This document shows positions 44,719 through 54,996 of a stretch of DNA of 64,000 nucleotides, piece after piece. Origin of the DNA: Streptomyces justiciae (GTDB lineage: Bacteria; Actinomycetota; Actinomycetes; Streptomycetales; Streptomycetaceae); the NCBI RefSeq assembly GCF_015163075.1, contig NZ_JADDXU010000003.1:186001-250000 (forward strand). The letters are read 5' to 3'. Numbering within the stretch: the first letter of the stretch is position 1; every line of letters begins with the position of its first letter. The position numbers and the translations under genes are program-made. Below the pieces are notes generated by a model, which was not told where the DNA came from, did no database searches, and worked only from the letters and a program-made list of their open reading frames with translations.

Positions 44719-45258
44719 ATGGCACGACAGAGGGCGGAGCGCGGTACCCCGGAGGGCGAGAGACAGCGGCGGATGCGCCGGGCCGCCGTGTCCGGCGGTG
44801 TCACGGCCGTCTGCCTCGGTGGCGGGGCCATCGCCCTCGACGGGTTCTCAGGCGCCGCCCCTTGGTGGCTCGTCGCACCGCTGACCGTCCTGTGCGGCGT
44901 CTTCGCCGGCTGGGCGGGGGCGAGGACGGGCCGTGAGAACGCCCTCCGCGCCGAGACGCTCGCGCCGGGCGAGAAGCTGCTCAGCACCTACACCGTGCGG
45001 CCGCCCTTCACACCCGGGCGAGCCCCCACCCCCTACGAGAACCCGCCCTTCCAGCTGCTGCTGACCTCCCGGCACCTGCAGCTCTGGGAGCACGCCAACC
45101 TCCTGTGGGCGTACCCCTGGCCAGAGCTGCGCCTGACCGCCGACGGGCCCCGTCTGAAGATCTACCACCAGGGCCAGGAGGCCGGCTTCATGCTCCTCGA
45201 ACCCCCGGGCTCGGTCCACGAGGTCCTGCTCGCGGGCCGTCGCCTCGGGGCGTCGTGA
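44719..45258 (+). CDS. Membrane protein with PH-like cytoplasmic domain, unknown function
   Basis: 179 aa. A basic N-terminus (RQRAERGTPEGERQRRMRR), two helices (GGVTAVCLGGGAIALDGF; WWLVAPLTVLCGVFAGWAG), then a ~110-residue beta-rich domain (ETLAPGEKLLSTYTVRPPF, LLLTSRHLQLWEHANLLWAY) that resembles a bacterial PH-like domain. ATG with GAAGGGA 6 bases upstream. No named family assigned. Confidence 0.7.
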   Translation: MARQRAERGTPEGERQRRMRRAAVSGGVTAVCLGGGAIALDGFSGAAPWWLVAPLTVLCGVFAGWAGARTGRENALRAETLAPGEKLLSTYTVRPPFTPGRAPTPYENPPFQLLLTSRHLQLWEHANLLWAYPWPELRLTADGPRLKIYHQGQEAGFMLLEPPGSVHEVLLAGRRLGAS

Positions 45259-45277
45259 GAGAGGCCGGCCCCCTGGG

Positions 45278-46483
45278 CTACTCCACCTCCACCCGGAGCC
45301 CTTCCAGCCCCCTGATGACGAAGTTCGGCTTCCGCTCGGGCTCGGCGGCCAGGGTGAGGGTCGGGGCCTTCTCCAGCAGGGCCGTCATCGAGGCGGCCAG
45401 TTCGATACGGGCCAGCGGGGCGCCGATGCAGTAGTGGATGCCGGCGCTGAAGGAGATGTGCGGGTTGTCCGGGCGGGTGAGGTCGAGGCGCTCGGGGTCC
45501 TGGAACACCGCCGGGTCGTGGTTGGCGGAGCCGAAGAGCATGGCGATCTCCGCGCCCCTCGGGATCGTCGTGCCATCGATCTCGATGTCGTCCAGCACCC
45601 AGCGCTCGAAGAGCTGGAGCGGGGTGTCGTAGCGCATCAACTCCTCGATCGCGGACGGGATCAGGGAGTGGTCCGCGCGGAGGGCCGCGAGCTGGTCGGG
45701 GTTGCGGAACAGCGCGTACCAGCCGTTGACGGTGGCGTTGACCGTCGCCTCGTGCCCGGCGTTCAGCAGCAGCACGCAGGTCGAGATCATCTCCTGCTCG
45801 GTGAGCCGGTCGCCCTCGTCATGGGCGGCGATGAGACCGGAGATGAGGTCGTCGCCGGGTTCGTCGCGTCGTACGGCGATGAGCCCGCGCAGATACTCCG
45901 AGAACTCGACGGAGGCGCGGACCGCCCTCGCCGCCACGTCCTCCGGCGGGTTCAGCTCGTACATCCCGCAGATGTCCGCCGACCAGGGCCGCAGCGGGCC
46001 GCGGTCGGCCTCCGGGATGCCCAGCATCTCGGCGATGACCGCGACGGGCAGCGGCTCGGCGACGTCGCCGAGCAGATCGCCGCCGCCCTTCCGCACCAGC
46101 CCGTCCACCAGTTCCCCGGCGAGCCGGGCCACGTACGGCTTCAGGCGCTCCACCGTCCGGGGCGTGAACGCCTTCGACACCAGCCGCCGGATGCGGGTGT
46201 GGTCCGGCGGCTCCAGGTCGAGCATGCCGTGGTCGTTGAGGGTGTGGAACGGCTCGTGCTCGGCGGGCGGCGGGGTGCGGCCGAAGTCCTCGTGCGAGAA
46301 CCGGTGTTGGTACGTCCGCCCCAGCCGCCGGTCCCGCAGCAGTGCCGACACGTCGGCGTGCTGCGGGACCAGCCACTGGTTGGTGGGCTCGTAGTACTGG
46401 ACGCGGCCCTTGGCGCGCAGGTCGGCATAGGCGGGGTACGGGTCGGCCAGAAATGCCGGGTCCCACGGGTCGAAGGCTGCCAT
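45278..46483 (-). CDS. Cytochrome P450, CYP107-like
   Basis: 401 aa. I-helix LLLNAGHEATVN (Ala-Gly-His-Glu-Ala-Thr oxygen pocket), ExxR in AIEELMRYDTPLQ, and heme loop FSAGIHYCIGAPLAR with ligand Cys352. The general pattern (LEPPDHTRIRRLVSKAFTPR) is that of actinobacterial CYP107 enzymes that hydroxylate macrolides or sterols. No ferredoxin gene is adjacent. The substrate is unknown. Confidence 0.93.
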   Translation of the reverse strand: MAAFDPWDPAFLADPYPAYADLRAKGRVQYYEPTNQWLVPQHADVSALLRDRRLGRTYQHRFSHEDFGRTPPPAEHEPFHTLNDHGMLDLEPPDHTRIRRLVSKAFTPRTVERLKPYVARLAGELVDGLVRKGGGDLLGDVAEPLPVAVIAEMLGIPEADRGPLRPWSADICGMYELNPPEDVAARAVRASVEFSEYLRGLIAVRRDEPGDDLISGLIAAHDEGDRLTEQEMISTCVLLLNAGHEATVNATVNGWYALFRNPDQLAALRADHSLIPSAIEELMRYDTPLQLFERWVLDDIEIDGTTIPRGAEIAMLFGSANHDPAVFQDPERLDLTRPDNPHISFSAGIHYCIGAPLARIELAASMTALLEKAPTLTLAAEPERKPNFVIRGLEGLRVEVE

Positions 46484-46525
46484 GAACGGACGCTAGCCCG
46501 ACCCTCCCCCTCCTGACCAGGGGTG

Positions 46526-48213
<1,688 letters not shown>

Positions 48214-48216
48214 CGG

Positions 48217-48654
48217 TCAGGGTCGGCCGAAGTCGGGCAGCGTTAGCGTGCCGTCCTCCGCGAGGGGGAAGCCGGGGTTGTGGGCGATCTCCCAGGCGTG
48301 GCCGTCGGGGTCGGTGAAGGCGGCGGAGTAGAAGCCGATCTCATTGAGGGCGGCGGGCTTGGTGACGGTGCCGCCGGCGGCTCGGGCCGCTGCGAGGAGG
48401 TCGTCGACCTCGCTGTCGTCACGGACGTTGTGCGCGAGGACGATGCCGCCGAAGGCGGGCGGTTCCTTGCCGGCCTCCAGACCACAGTCGGCGGCGAGCT
48501 TGTCGCGGCCCCAGAGGACCAGTCCGAGACCGCCGGCCTGGAAGAAGACGGTCTCCTGGACCTCCTGGCCCTGCCAGCCGAGGGCTTCGTAGAAGGCTTT
48601 GCTGCGGGCCAGGTCGGAGACGCCGAGGGTGATCAGGGTGACTCGCTGTTCCAT
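48217..48654 (-). CDS. VOC (glyoxalase/bleomycin resistance-like) family protein
   Basis: 145 aa. Two beta-alpha-beta-beta-beta modules: RVTLITLGVSDLARSKAFYEALGW (in parts) and GFYSAAFTDPDGHAWEIAHNPG, with metal-ligand-like Glu in the last strand. Likely a dioxygenase, lyase or binding protein; substrate unknown. Its ATG lies 22 bp inside the 3' end of the DUF397 gene, an unusual partner for that regulatory unit. Confidence 0.9.
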   Translation of the reverse strand: MEQRVTLITLGVSDLARSKAFYEALGWQGQEVQETVFFQAGGLGLVLWGRDKLAADCGLEAGKEPPAFGGIVLAHNVRDDSEVDDLLAAARAAGGTVTKPAALNEIGFYSAAFTDPDGHAWEIAHNPGFPLAEDGTLTLPDFGRP

Positions 48655-48833
48655 GGGGGGACTTCTTCCTTCAGGTGGTTGATGAGGGCCGTGAAGGAGG
48701 CGGGGGGGAAGGAGAGGGTGGCTCGGGTAGGGGCTTTTGAGTCGCGGATGGATATGTGGGTGGGGAGTTCCGCGATCTCGACGCAGGTGTCGCCGTCGCC
48801 GCCGTCGGAGTACGTGGACTTACGCCAGTTCAT
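48633..48833 (-). CDS. DUF397 family protein
   Basis: 66 aa. The classic DUF397 pattern: WRKSTYSDGGDGDTCVEIAE, ISIRDSK, and a C-terminal FTALINHLK helix. In Streptomyces these small proteins are encoded with XRE regulators of the WhiJ type and affect development. ATG overlaps the stop of the XRE gene by one base (TGATG). Confidence 0.93.
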   Translation of the reverse strand: MNWRKSTYSDGGDGDTCVEIAELPTHISIRDSKAPTRATLSFPPASFTALINHLKEEVPPWNSESP

Positions 48834-49684
48834 CAGAGTTCCTTCGCCATACGGTGGATGAAGTCACGCGACGCCACAGGGTCCAGCGACGCGCTTTCCA
48901 CCCTACGGAGCAGCGCCCGCAGTCGGTCTAGTTGGGATTCGGCATCAATGAACGCGATGCCCGTGGGCGAATCCCGCATCCCGGTGTCGAGCCGGGGCAC
49001 GGGGCCTCCCGCATACATCATCGAGGCCCCGGAACCTGCAAAGCCGTCCTGGTCGGTAGGGATCACGCGCACGGTGGCATGGCCCTGCTCAACCAAGTCC
49101 AGGATCTGCCGAAGCTGGGCACACGAGGACTTGCGGTCGGAGACACGGAGCCGCAGGGCGACCTCGTGGATGATCGCCTCGTACGGGGTGGGGTTGTCAC
49201 CCTCGATGACAGCACGACGCCGCATACGGTGCTCCACCCTGGGGGCCACTTCGCTCTCAGGCAGCTCAGGGTTCATGTAGGCGAAGACCGCGCGTGCGTA
49301 GTCCGGGGTCTGAAGGAGCCCTGGGATGCGGGTGATCACGACCTCGCGCAGGAATGTCGCATGATGCTCGGCCTCGGCCGTGTCCATGAACACCGGAGGA
49401 AGCACTCCCCGGTACTCCTCCCACCAGCCACGCGTCCGCTCCGTCGCCATGGCTACGAGGGCGTCGATCAACGCCTCGTCGGTGCAGGCGTAATGAGCCG
49501 CGAGTCGCCGAACCCGCTCCTCGCTGGCACCGGAGAGACCCAGCTCCACCTGGCTTATCTGGGCCGAGGTGGAGTTCAGCAGTCCCGCTACCTCACGCGC
49601 CTTCAGCCCGGCGGCCTCACGCAGTCGACGCAGCTCGGTGCCCAACCGCACTTGCCTCGCGGTGGCGTGACTCCTCGGCGCCAT
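48833..49684 (-). CDS. XRE-family regulator with DUF5753 domain (WhiJ-like)
   Basis: 283 aa. N-terminal helix-turn-helix (LGTELRRLREAAGLKAREVAGLL, STSAQISQVELG) and C-terminal DUF5753 sensor domain (FLREVVITRIPGLLQTPDYARAVF; VIPTDQDGFAGSGASMMYAG in parts). Forms the usual unit with the overlapping DUF397 gene and the divergent ATP-binding protein. Confidence 0.94.
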   Translation of the reverse strand: MAPRSHATARQVRLGTELRRLREAAGLKAREVAGLLNSTSAQISQVELGLSGASEERVRRLAAHYACTDEALIDALVAMATERTRGWWEEYRGVLPPVFMDTAEAEHHATFLREVVITRIPGLLQTPDYARAVFAYMNPELPESEVAPRVEHRMRRRAVIEGDNPTPYEAIIHEVALRLRVSDRKSSCAQLRQILDLVEQGHATVRVIPTDQDGFAGSGASMMYAGGPVPRLDTGMRDSPTGIAFIDAESQLDRLRALLRRVESASLDPVASRDFIHRMAKEL

Positions 49685-49870
49685 GCACTCTCCTCAACAG
49701 CCCTGCCGTAGTACCTCGTTCGGGCGCCAGGTTACGCCAACCAGTTGCGCGAGGAGTAATTACTCCTCTACCGTCAGTGACGCAACGCTCACCCTGCGGA
49801 AGTGCACCGCAACCACCCTGCGGCACCGCCACCGCACCCAACTCCCCACCCCCTGAACGGAGTTATCCGC

Positions 49871-50284
49871 ATGCCCGAAACCACCGCCGACTCCTGGGAG
49901 TACTCCCTCGACATCCCCAACGACCCCAGAGCCGTCACCGTCAGTCGCCGCACCCTCCGGCTCATCCTGACCATGCACGGCCTCATCACCCTCGTCGACG
50001 CCGCGGAGCTGCTCGCCGCGGAGTTGGTCTCCAACGCCGTTCTTCATACCGACGGCCCCGCCGCCCTGCGGCTCCGCTGGCGGGACGGTGTGCTGCGGAT
50101 CGGTGCGTGGGATGCCGATCCCGAACCCCCGGACCCGCCCCAGAAGTTGACCGGCGACCTGAACGCCGAATCCAGCCGCGGCCTCGCCCTCGTCGCCGCC
50201 ACCTCCGACCTCTGGGGCTGGCAGCCGTTGTCGAGATTCGGCAACCGGGGTAAGTACGTGTGGTGCGAACTGGCGACAGCATGA
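49871..50284 (+). CDS. HATPase-type (anti-sigma/serine kinase-like) regulatory protein
   Basis: 137 aa. GHKL ATP-binding fold: AAELLAAELVSNAVLHT (N-box), VLRIGAWDADPEPP and SSRGLALVAATSDLWGW (G-box). Such proteins pair with XRE/DUF397 units in Streptomyces. ATG with GGAG 9 bases upstream; the stop overlaps the methyltransferase start (ATGA). Confidence 0.9.
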   Translation: MPETTADSWEYSLDIPNDPRAVTVSRRTLRLILTMHGLITLVDAAELLAAELVSNAVLHTDGPAALRLRWRDGVLRIGAWDADPEPPDPPQKLTGDLNAESSRGLALVAATSDLWGWQPLSRFGNRGKYVWCELATA

Positions 50285-50721
50285 GCGCCCTGTCCCCGCG
50301 TCTCGCGGCGATCGTGGAGGCGCTCCCCCTGCGCCCGGACTCGCGTGTGCTCGAGATCGGGTGCGGACCCGGGGCCGCCGCACGGGCCGTCGCCCACCGG
50401 CTCACCACCGGCCACATCCTGGCCATCGACCGATCCGCCACTGCCATCGCCCAGGCCGGAGCGGCGTCGGCGGAGGAGATCGGCTCGGGGCGTATGAGGG
50501 TCCGGCAGGTCGCCGCGGAGGAGTTCGTGCTGCGGGCCGACGAGGAGCCGTACGACCTCGTGTTCGCCGTCCGCGTCGGGGCGCTCGACGGGCGGCACCC
50601 CGAGGCCGGCCAACTGGTGCTGCGGCGTGTGGCCGAGGCGACAAGGGCGGGCGCCCGGCTGTTCGTCGACGGCGGCGACCCCCTCCGTGAACTGGTCATC
50701 CCGAGGCATCCCAACGGGTGA
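50281..50721 (+). CDS. Short class I SAM-dependent methyltransferase
   Basis: 146 aa. Motif I VLEIGCGPGAAARAVAHRL, motif II acidic ILAIDRSATAIAQA, then EEPYDLVFAVRVGALDG. Shorter than most relatives (about 180-200 aa), so the C-terminal strands are abbreviated. Substrate unknown. Coupled to the ATP-binding protein by an ATGA overlap. Confidence 0.88.
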   Translation: MSALSPRLAAIVEALPLRPDSRVLEIGCGPGAAARAVAHRLTTGHILAIDRSATAIAQAGAASAEEIGSGRMRVRQVAAEEFVLRADEEPYDLVFAVRVGALDGRHPEAGQLVLRRVAEATRAGARLFVDGGDPLRELVIPRHPNG

Positions 50722-50762
50722 CGCCCGCGGCACCCGCTACTGGCGACGGCATGACCGCGACA

Positions 50763-50825
50763 CGCAACCGATGGTTGCGCATAACCGCCACCGGGGCTTA
50801 CAGTGATACGCAACCAAAGGTTGCG
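50763..50825. promoter_or_regulatory. Two CGCAACC-N3-GGTTGCG operator sites
   Basis: Perfect dyads CGCAACC-GAT-GGTTGCG (50763-50779) and CGCAACC-AAA-GGTTGCG (50809-50825), 46 bp start to start. Both precede the SRPBCC-ArsR operon; the second overlaps the probable ribosome binding region. They are the best candidates for ArsR-family autoregulation. Confidence 0.7.
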
Positions 50826-50835
50826 AAAGGGCCGG

Positions 50836-51309
50836 GTGAGCGGCATGGAGTACGGCAGCATCGAGCGGGAGATCCAAATCGACGCCACCCCCGAGGTGGT
50901 CTACGAGGTCGTCAGCAGGCCCGAGCACCTGAGGGAGTGGTGGCCGGACGAGATCGAGTTCAAGCCCGTACCGGGCGCCACCGGAGTCATCTCTTTCGGG
51001 GACAGGAGCACGCCGGACGCGAAGGTCGAATCGCTGACCGTCGTGGACGCCGATCCGCCCCGGCGGTTCTCCTTCCGGTGGGTGTACGACGAGGGCGAGG
51101 TCGCGACGCCGACCAACTCCCTCCTGGTGACCTTCGAACTGACCCCGTCCGGCTCGGGCACGCTGCTGCGCTTCAGTGAAGCGGGGTTCCGGGAACGGGG
51201 CTGGGAGGCAGCCGTGCTGGAGAACGCCTACCGCGAGCACGCCGCCGGCTGGGACCACTTCCTGCCGCGCCTCGTCGCCTATGTGAACCGACTGGTGTCC
51301 ACGCCGTGA
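50836..51309 (+). CDS. SRPBCC/AHSA1 domain protein 1
   Basis: 157 aa. START-like hydrophobic-ligand fold: IEREIQIDATPEVVYEVVSR, LREWWPDEIEF, and C-terminal helix ENAYREHAAGWDHFLPRLVAYV. ATPase-activator AHSA1-like group. The GTG at 50836 has AAAGGG 5 bases upstream; an ATG three codons later is possible. The stop overlaps the ArsR start (GTGA). Confidence 0.88.
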   Translation: MSGMEYGSIEREIQIDATPEVVYEVVSRPEHLREWWPDEIEFKPVPGATGVISFGDRSTPDAKVESLTVVDADPPRRFSFRWVYDEGEVATPTNSLLVTFELTPSGSGTLLRFSEAGFRERGWEAAVLENAYREHAAGWDHFLPRLVAYVNRLVSTP

Positions 51310-51644
51310 GCGTCACCGTCGACGACGAGCTGTGGTCCGCCGTCGGAGACCCGACCCGGCGTCGGATGCTCGACCTGATGCTGGCCGACGGCTTCGGGAC
51401 GGCGACCTCGCTGAGCGACCGACTGCCGGTCACGCGCCAGGCCGTCGCCAAACATCTCGGCGTACTCCACCGGGTGGGGCTGGTCCACGCGACCCCGTCC
51501 GGCCGCGAGCGCCGATACGAGGTGGACGAGGAGCAACTCGCCCGCGCTGTCGCCCAGTTGGCCTCGGTCGGGGCGAGCTGGGACGCGCGGCTGCACCGCA
51601 TCAAGCGCATCGCCGAGGCGATCCAGCGCGACCGGGAGAACTGA
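51306..51644 (+). CDS. ArsR-family transcriptional regulator
   Basis: 112 aa. Winged helix: DELWSAVGDPTRRRMLDLML, LSDRLPVTRQAVAKHLGVLH, and wing TPSGRERRYEV. No metal-binding Cys cluster (ELCVCDL-like) is present, so it is the non-metal type that pairs with AHSA1 proteins. Coupled to SRPBCC protein 1 and followed 41 bp later by SRPBCC protein 2. Confidence 0.93.
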   Translation: MSVTVDDELWSAVGDPTRRRMLDLMLADGFGTATSLSDRLPVTRQAVAKHLGVLHRVGLVHATPSGRERRYEVDEEQLARAVAQLASVGASWDARLHRIKRIAEAIQRDREN

Positions 51645-51685
51645 CCCCGGCCATCAGGAACACCACATCAGAGAGAGGTATCGAG

Positions 51686-52126
51686 ATGCCCGACATCCTG
51701 CACAGGATCGGAATCACCTCATCCCCCGAGGCCGTCTACACGGCCCTGACCACCGTCGAGGGGCTCGCGGACTGGTGGACGCGGGACACGGACGGCGACC
51801 CCCGTGTCGGAGGAGTCATCCGGTTCCGTTTCGTACCCGGCGGGTTCGACATGAAGGTCCTCGAGGCCCAGCCCGCCGAGCGCCTGGTCTGGGAGGTCGT
51901 CGACGGGCCCGAGGAATGGATCGGCACACACGTCCGCTTCGAGCTGAAGCAGGAGGACGACTTCACGATCGTGCTGTTCCGTCATGAGGGCTGGAAGGAG
52001 CCGGTGGAGTTCATGTACCACTGCAGCACCAAGTGGGCGACCTACCTGATGAGCCTCAAGAAGCTGATCGAGACCGGCAAGGGCGAGCCCGCGCCGGACG
52101 ACGTCCAGATCAGCAACTGGCACTGA
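51686..52126 (+). CDS. SRPBCC/AHSA1 domain protein 2
   Basis: 146 aa. Pattern: LHRIGITSSPEAVYTALTT, GLADWWTRDTDGDPRVGGVI, RLVWEVVDGPEEWIGTHV and C-terminal YHCSTKWATYLMSLKKLIE. ATG with GAGAGAGG 6 bases upstream. Third gene of the SRPBCC-ArsR-SRPBCC unit; the two SRPBCC proteins are distant paralogs. Confidence 0.9.
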   Translation: MPDILHRIGITSSPEAVYTALTTVEGLADWWTRDTDGDPRVGGVIRFRFVPGGFDMKVLEAQPAERLVWEVVDGPEEWIGTHVRFELKQEDDFTIVLFRHEGWKEPVEFMYHCSTKWATYLMSLKKLIETGKGEPAPDDVQISNWH

Positions 52127-52155
52127 ACTCCCCGCCGGAAGCGCCGCGGCCCCCG

Positions 52156-52728
52156 TCACCGCACCACGTCGAAGACGTTCTTCTGAAGGCCGTTCGCGTA
52201 GGCCTCGTGCTCGACCAGCTTCAGGCGCTGCTTGTCCTTGTCCGTCGTCGGGAAGAGGCGCTTGCCGGCGCCGAGGAGGACGGGGAAGACCAGGAGGTGG
52301 TAGCGGTCGATGAGGTCGGCGTCGGCGAGCGACTGGTTCAGCGAGGCGCTGCCGTGGACGATGATCGGGCCGCCCTCGGTCTTCTTCAGCTCGGCGACCT
52401 CGTCGAGGGAGCGCAGGATCGTGGTGTCGCCCCAGTCCGAGACGAGGTCGTCGTCCGTGAGCGTCGTCGAGACCACGTACTTCGGCATCACCTTGTAGTC
52501 GGCGAACTCCTCCATGCCGGGCCACACCGGGCTGAACGCCTGGTAGCTGGTCCGCCCCAGGAGCATCGCGGCCGCTTCCTTCTGCTCACGGCCCTTGATC
52601 TCGAACGCCTCTGGGAGGAACTCGATGTCCTTGAAGGTCCACCCGGAGTTCCGGTAACCGGGCTCTCCGCCCGGGGCCTCCACGACGCCGTCGAGGGAGA
52701 TGAAGGCGGTGCTGATGAGGGTGCGCAT
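52156..52728 (-). CDS. Dihydrofolate reductase-like (RibD C-terminal) protein
   Basis: 190 aa. DHFR fold: LISTAFISLDGVVEAPGGEP, AMLLGRTSYQAFSPVWPG, VVSTTLTDDD, PIIVHGSASLNQSLADADL and LLVFPVLLGAGKRLFP. Typical of the widespread YyaP/RibD-C group in actinobacteria with unassigned reductase function. ATG start aligns with the first strand. Confidence 0.92.
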   Translation of the reverse strand: MRTLISTAFISLDGVVEAPGGEPGYRNSGWTFKDIEFLPEAFEIKGREQKEAAAMLLGRTSYQAFSPVWPGMEEFADYKVMPKYVVSTTLTDDDLVSDWGDTTILRSLDEVAELKKTEGGPIIVHGSASLNQSLADADLIDRYHLLVFPVLLGAGKRLFPTTDKDKQRLKLVEHEAYANGLQKNVFDVVR

Positions 52729-52855
52729 GTCGGTTCCTCCGTCGCTTGTCTGTCTGTCCGGTGCTGTCTCGTGTCCAGCTGTGATCTACGACCGCTGATC
52801 ACGGAGAAACTCATCGGCTGACACCCACCCTATTTTTCGAACCCTCCTACGGCCC

Positions 52856-53521
52856 CTATCCCGGCGTCACCAACCGCGCCTCGTATGCGAACACCGCCGC
52901 CTGCGTCCGGTCCCGCAGCCCCAGTTTCACCAGGACGCGGCTGACGTGGGTCTTGATGGTCGACTCCGCCACCACCAGCCGCCCGGCGATCTCCGCGTTC
53001 GACAGGCCCTGCGCGATCAGGACCAGGACCTCGGTCTCGCGGTCGGTGAGGTCGCCGTAGGCCGCGTGGGCGGAGGACATCAGGCGGGGGGCGTCGGAGA
53101 GCCGCGAGAACTCCGTGATCAGGCGGCGGGTCACGGAGGGGGCGAGGAGGGCCTCTCCGGACGCCACCACCCTTACTCCGTCCGCCAGTTGACGGGCGGA
53201 GGCGTCCTTCAGGAGGAAGCCCGAGGCGCCCGCCTTCAGCGCCTGGTAGACGTACTCGTCCAGGTCGAACGTCGTCAGCACCAGCACCTTCGCCGCACCG
53301 TCCGCCGCCACTATCTCGCGCGTCGCCTCGATGCCGTTCAGCTCCGGCATCCGGATGTCCATCAGGACCACGTCCGGGCCCAGCTCGCGGACCTTCGTCA
53401 CCGCCTCACGGCCGTTGACCGCCTCGCCGACGACCTCGATGTCCGGCATCGCGTTGAGGAGCACCGAGAAGCCCTCGCGCACCATCATCTGGTCGTCCGC
53501 GATCAGCACGCGGATGGTCAT
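52856..53521 (-). CDS. NarL/FixJ-family response regulator (paralog pair A)
   Basis: 221 aa. Receiver: ADDQMMVREGF, phosphoacceptor Asp in VVLMDIRMPELNG, Lys in FLLKDA; LuxR helix-turn-helix GLSNAEIAGRLVVAESTIKT. Start overlaps the kinase stop (ATGA). Very similar along its length to the regulator at 54997-55674, so the two systems arose by duplication. Confidence 0.95.
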   Translation of the reverse strand: MTIRVLIADDQMMVREGFSVLLNAMPDIEVVGEAVNGREAVTKVRELGPDVVLMDIRMPELNGIEATREIVAADGAAKVLVLTTFDLDEYVYQALKAGASGFLLKDASARQLADGVRVVASGEALLAPSVTRRLITEFSRLSDAPRLMSSAHAAYGDLTDRETEVLVLIAQGLSNAEIAGRLVVAESTIKTHVSRVLVKLGLRDRTQAAVFAYEARLVTPG

Positions 53522-54858
53522 GCGTCACCCTCGCTCGCACTCGGCACCGGCAGGTACACCGCCACCTCGTAACCCCCCTCGTCCGTCGCGCCCGCCGTCA
53601 TCTCGCCGTTCAGCATCGAGACGCGCTCCCGCATCCCCGTGATGCCGTGCCCCGCGCCGGGCGACGGCTTCAGCAGGGTGCCGGCCGGCGGCGGGTCGTT
53701 GACGACCCGCAGGCCCAGCCCCCCGAGGACGTAACCGATCTCCACCTGCGCGCTCGCGCCCGGCGCGTGCCGGAGCGTGTTGCTGAGCGCCTCCTGGACT
53801 ATGCGGTACGCCGACAACTCCACCCCCTGCGGCAGCTCGCGCACCGCGCCCGTCACCGTCTTCCGCACGCTCAGCCCCGTGTCCCGCACATTGGCCAGCA
53901 GTCCGTCGAGGTCGGCGAGCGTGGGCTGCGGGGCGTCCGGGGCCTCGTAGTCCTCGGCGCGCACCACGCCCAGCACCCGGCGGAGTTCCGTGAGCGCCGC
54001 CACCGCGTTCTCCCGGATCGTCGCGAACGCCCGCTCCAGCTCCGGCGGCGGGTTCTCCACCCGGTAGGGCGCCGCCTCGGCCTGGATGGCGACCACCGAC
54101 ATGTGGTGCGCGACCACGTCATGCAGCTCGCGGGCGATCGTCGACCGCTCCTCCAGCAGCGTGCGCTTGGACCGCTCGTGCGCCGTCACCGTCTGCTGGG
54201 CGGTCACCTCCTGGCGGGCCTCGCGGCGGGTGTGCCAGACGGCGACGACCAGCATGACCAGCGCGGAGAGGACCAGCATGGGCGCGGTGTCGTCGCCGTA
54301 GTAGTAGACCGGGCCGAGGATCACGTCCGCCACGAAGGCGTACACCGCGGTCACCGCCCACATGCACGCGGCCGTACGCGGCTTGGTGCGTATCGCCACC
54401 ACCGTCAGCACGGTGAGATGACAGGCGAAGCTGGCCGGCAGCCACGGATAGCCGTCCAGGGAGCTGCCGAAGACCTGGCTGACCGGGGTGGCCGCCATGG
54501 ACAGCCAGAACGCCGCGATCGGCCGGAGCATGGTCAGCAGGATCGGGAGGACGGCGAGCGGGCCAAGCAGCGCGGCCGTGCCGCTGTTGTCGACCGCGGC
54601 CATCAGCAGCGTGATCACGGCCGCCGCGGAGATCACGGCGTGCGGTGTCCAGGCAGCGTACTCGCGCAAGGGGCCGGGCAGCCGCCGGGTCAGCGGGCCG
54701 TCGACCCGCATCCGGAGCAGCGGGCGGTAGGCGAAGGCGTCGTGGAACAGGTCCTGGCGCAGTCCGCGCAGGGCGTTCGCGGCCAGCCGGAACTCCGGGC
54801 TGCGCGGCCCGGCCCCGTCCCCCGCCGGCGATGTCTGCATGTGGGTCGTCTCGGTCAC
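53518..54858 (-). CDS. NarL-type sensor histidine kinase (paralog pair A)
   Basis: 446 aa. Several membrane helices in residues 60-200 (AVISAAAVITLLMAAV; LAVLPILLTMLRPIAAFWL; MLVLSALVMLVVAVW), HisKA_3 box IARELHDVVAHHMSVVAIQ and HATPase GHGITGMRERVSMLNG. GTG start; an ATG six codons later is an alternative. The shared motif TCTCAGGTACTACGGGT lies 67 bp upstream. Confidence 0.94.
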   Translation of the reverse strand: MTETTHMQTSPAGDGAGPRSPEFRLAANALRGLRQDLFHDAFAYRPLLRMRVDGPLTRRLPGPLREYAAWTPHAVISAAAVITLLMAAVDNSGTAALLGPLAVLPILLTMLRPIAAFWLSMAATPVSQVFGSSLDGYPWLPASFACHLTVLTVVAIRTKPRTAACMWAVTAVYAFVADVILGPVYYYGDDTAPMLVLSALVMLVVAVWHTRREARQEVTAQQTVTAHERSKRTLLEERSTIARELHDVVAHHMSVVAIQAEAAPYRVENPPPELERAFATIRENAVAALTELRRVLGVVRAEDYEAPDAPQPTLADLDGLLANVRDTGLSVRKTVTGAVRELPQGVELSAYRIVQEALSNTLRHAPGASAQVEIGYVLGGLGLRVVNDPPPAGTLLKPSPGAGHGITGMRERVSMLNGEMTAGATDEGGYEVAVYLPVPSASEGDA

Positions 54859-54924
54859 GTACAGAACGGTAGGCGGAGGCCCGCCTCGCGGTCGTCACCA
54901 GTGAGAGGGGTCCTCCGGCATCCG

Positions 54925-54941
54925 TCTCAGGTACTACGGGT
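54925..54941 (-). promoter_or_regulatory. Shared upstream motif, copy A
   Basis: TCTCAGGTACTACGGGT (plus strand). It matches 16 of 17 positions of the motif at 59730-59746. It lies 67 bp upstream of the pair A kinase gene. Candidate binding site for one or both paralogous regulators, by position only. Confidence 0.5.
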
Positions 54942-54996
54942 CCTCCACGGGCCAACGGCCCGGGCCCCGCGGCCCTGCCTTCGACGGCCCGCCGGT

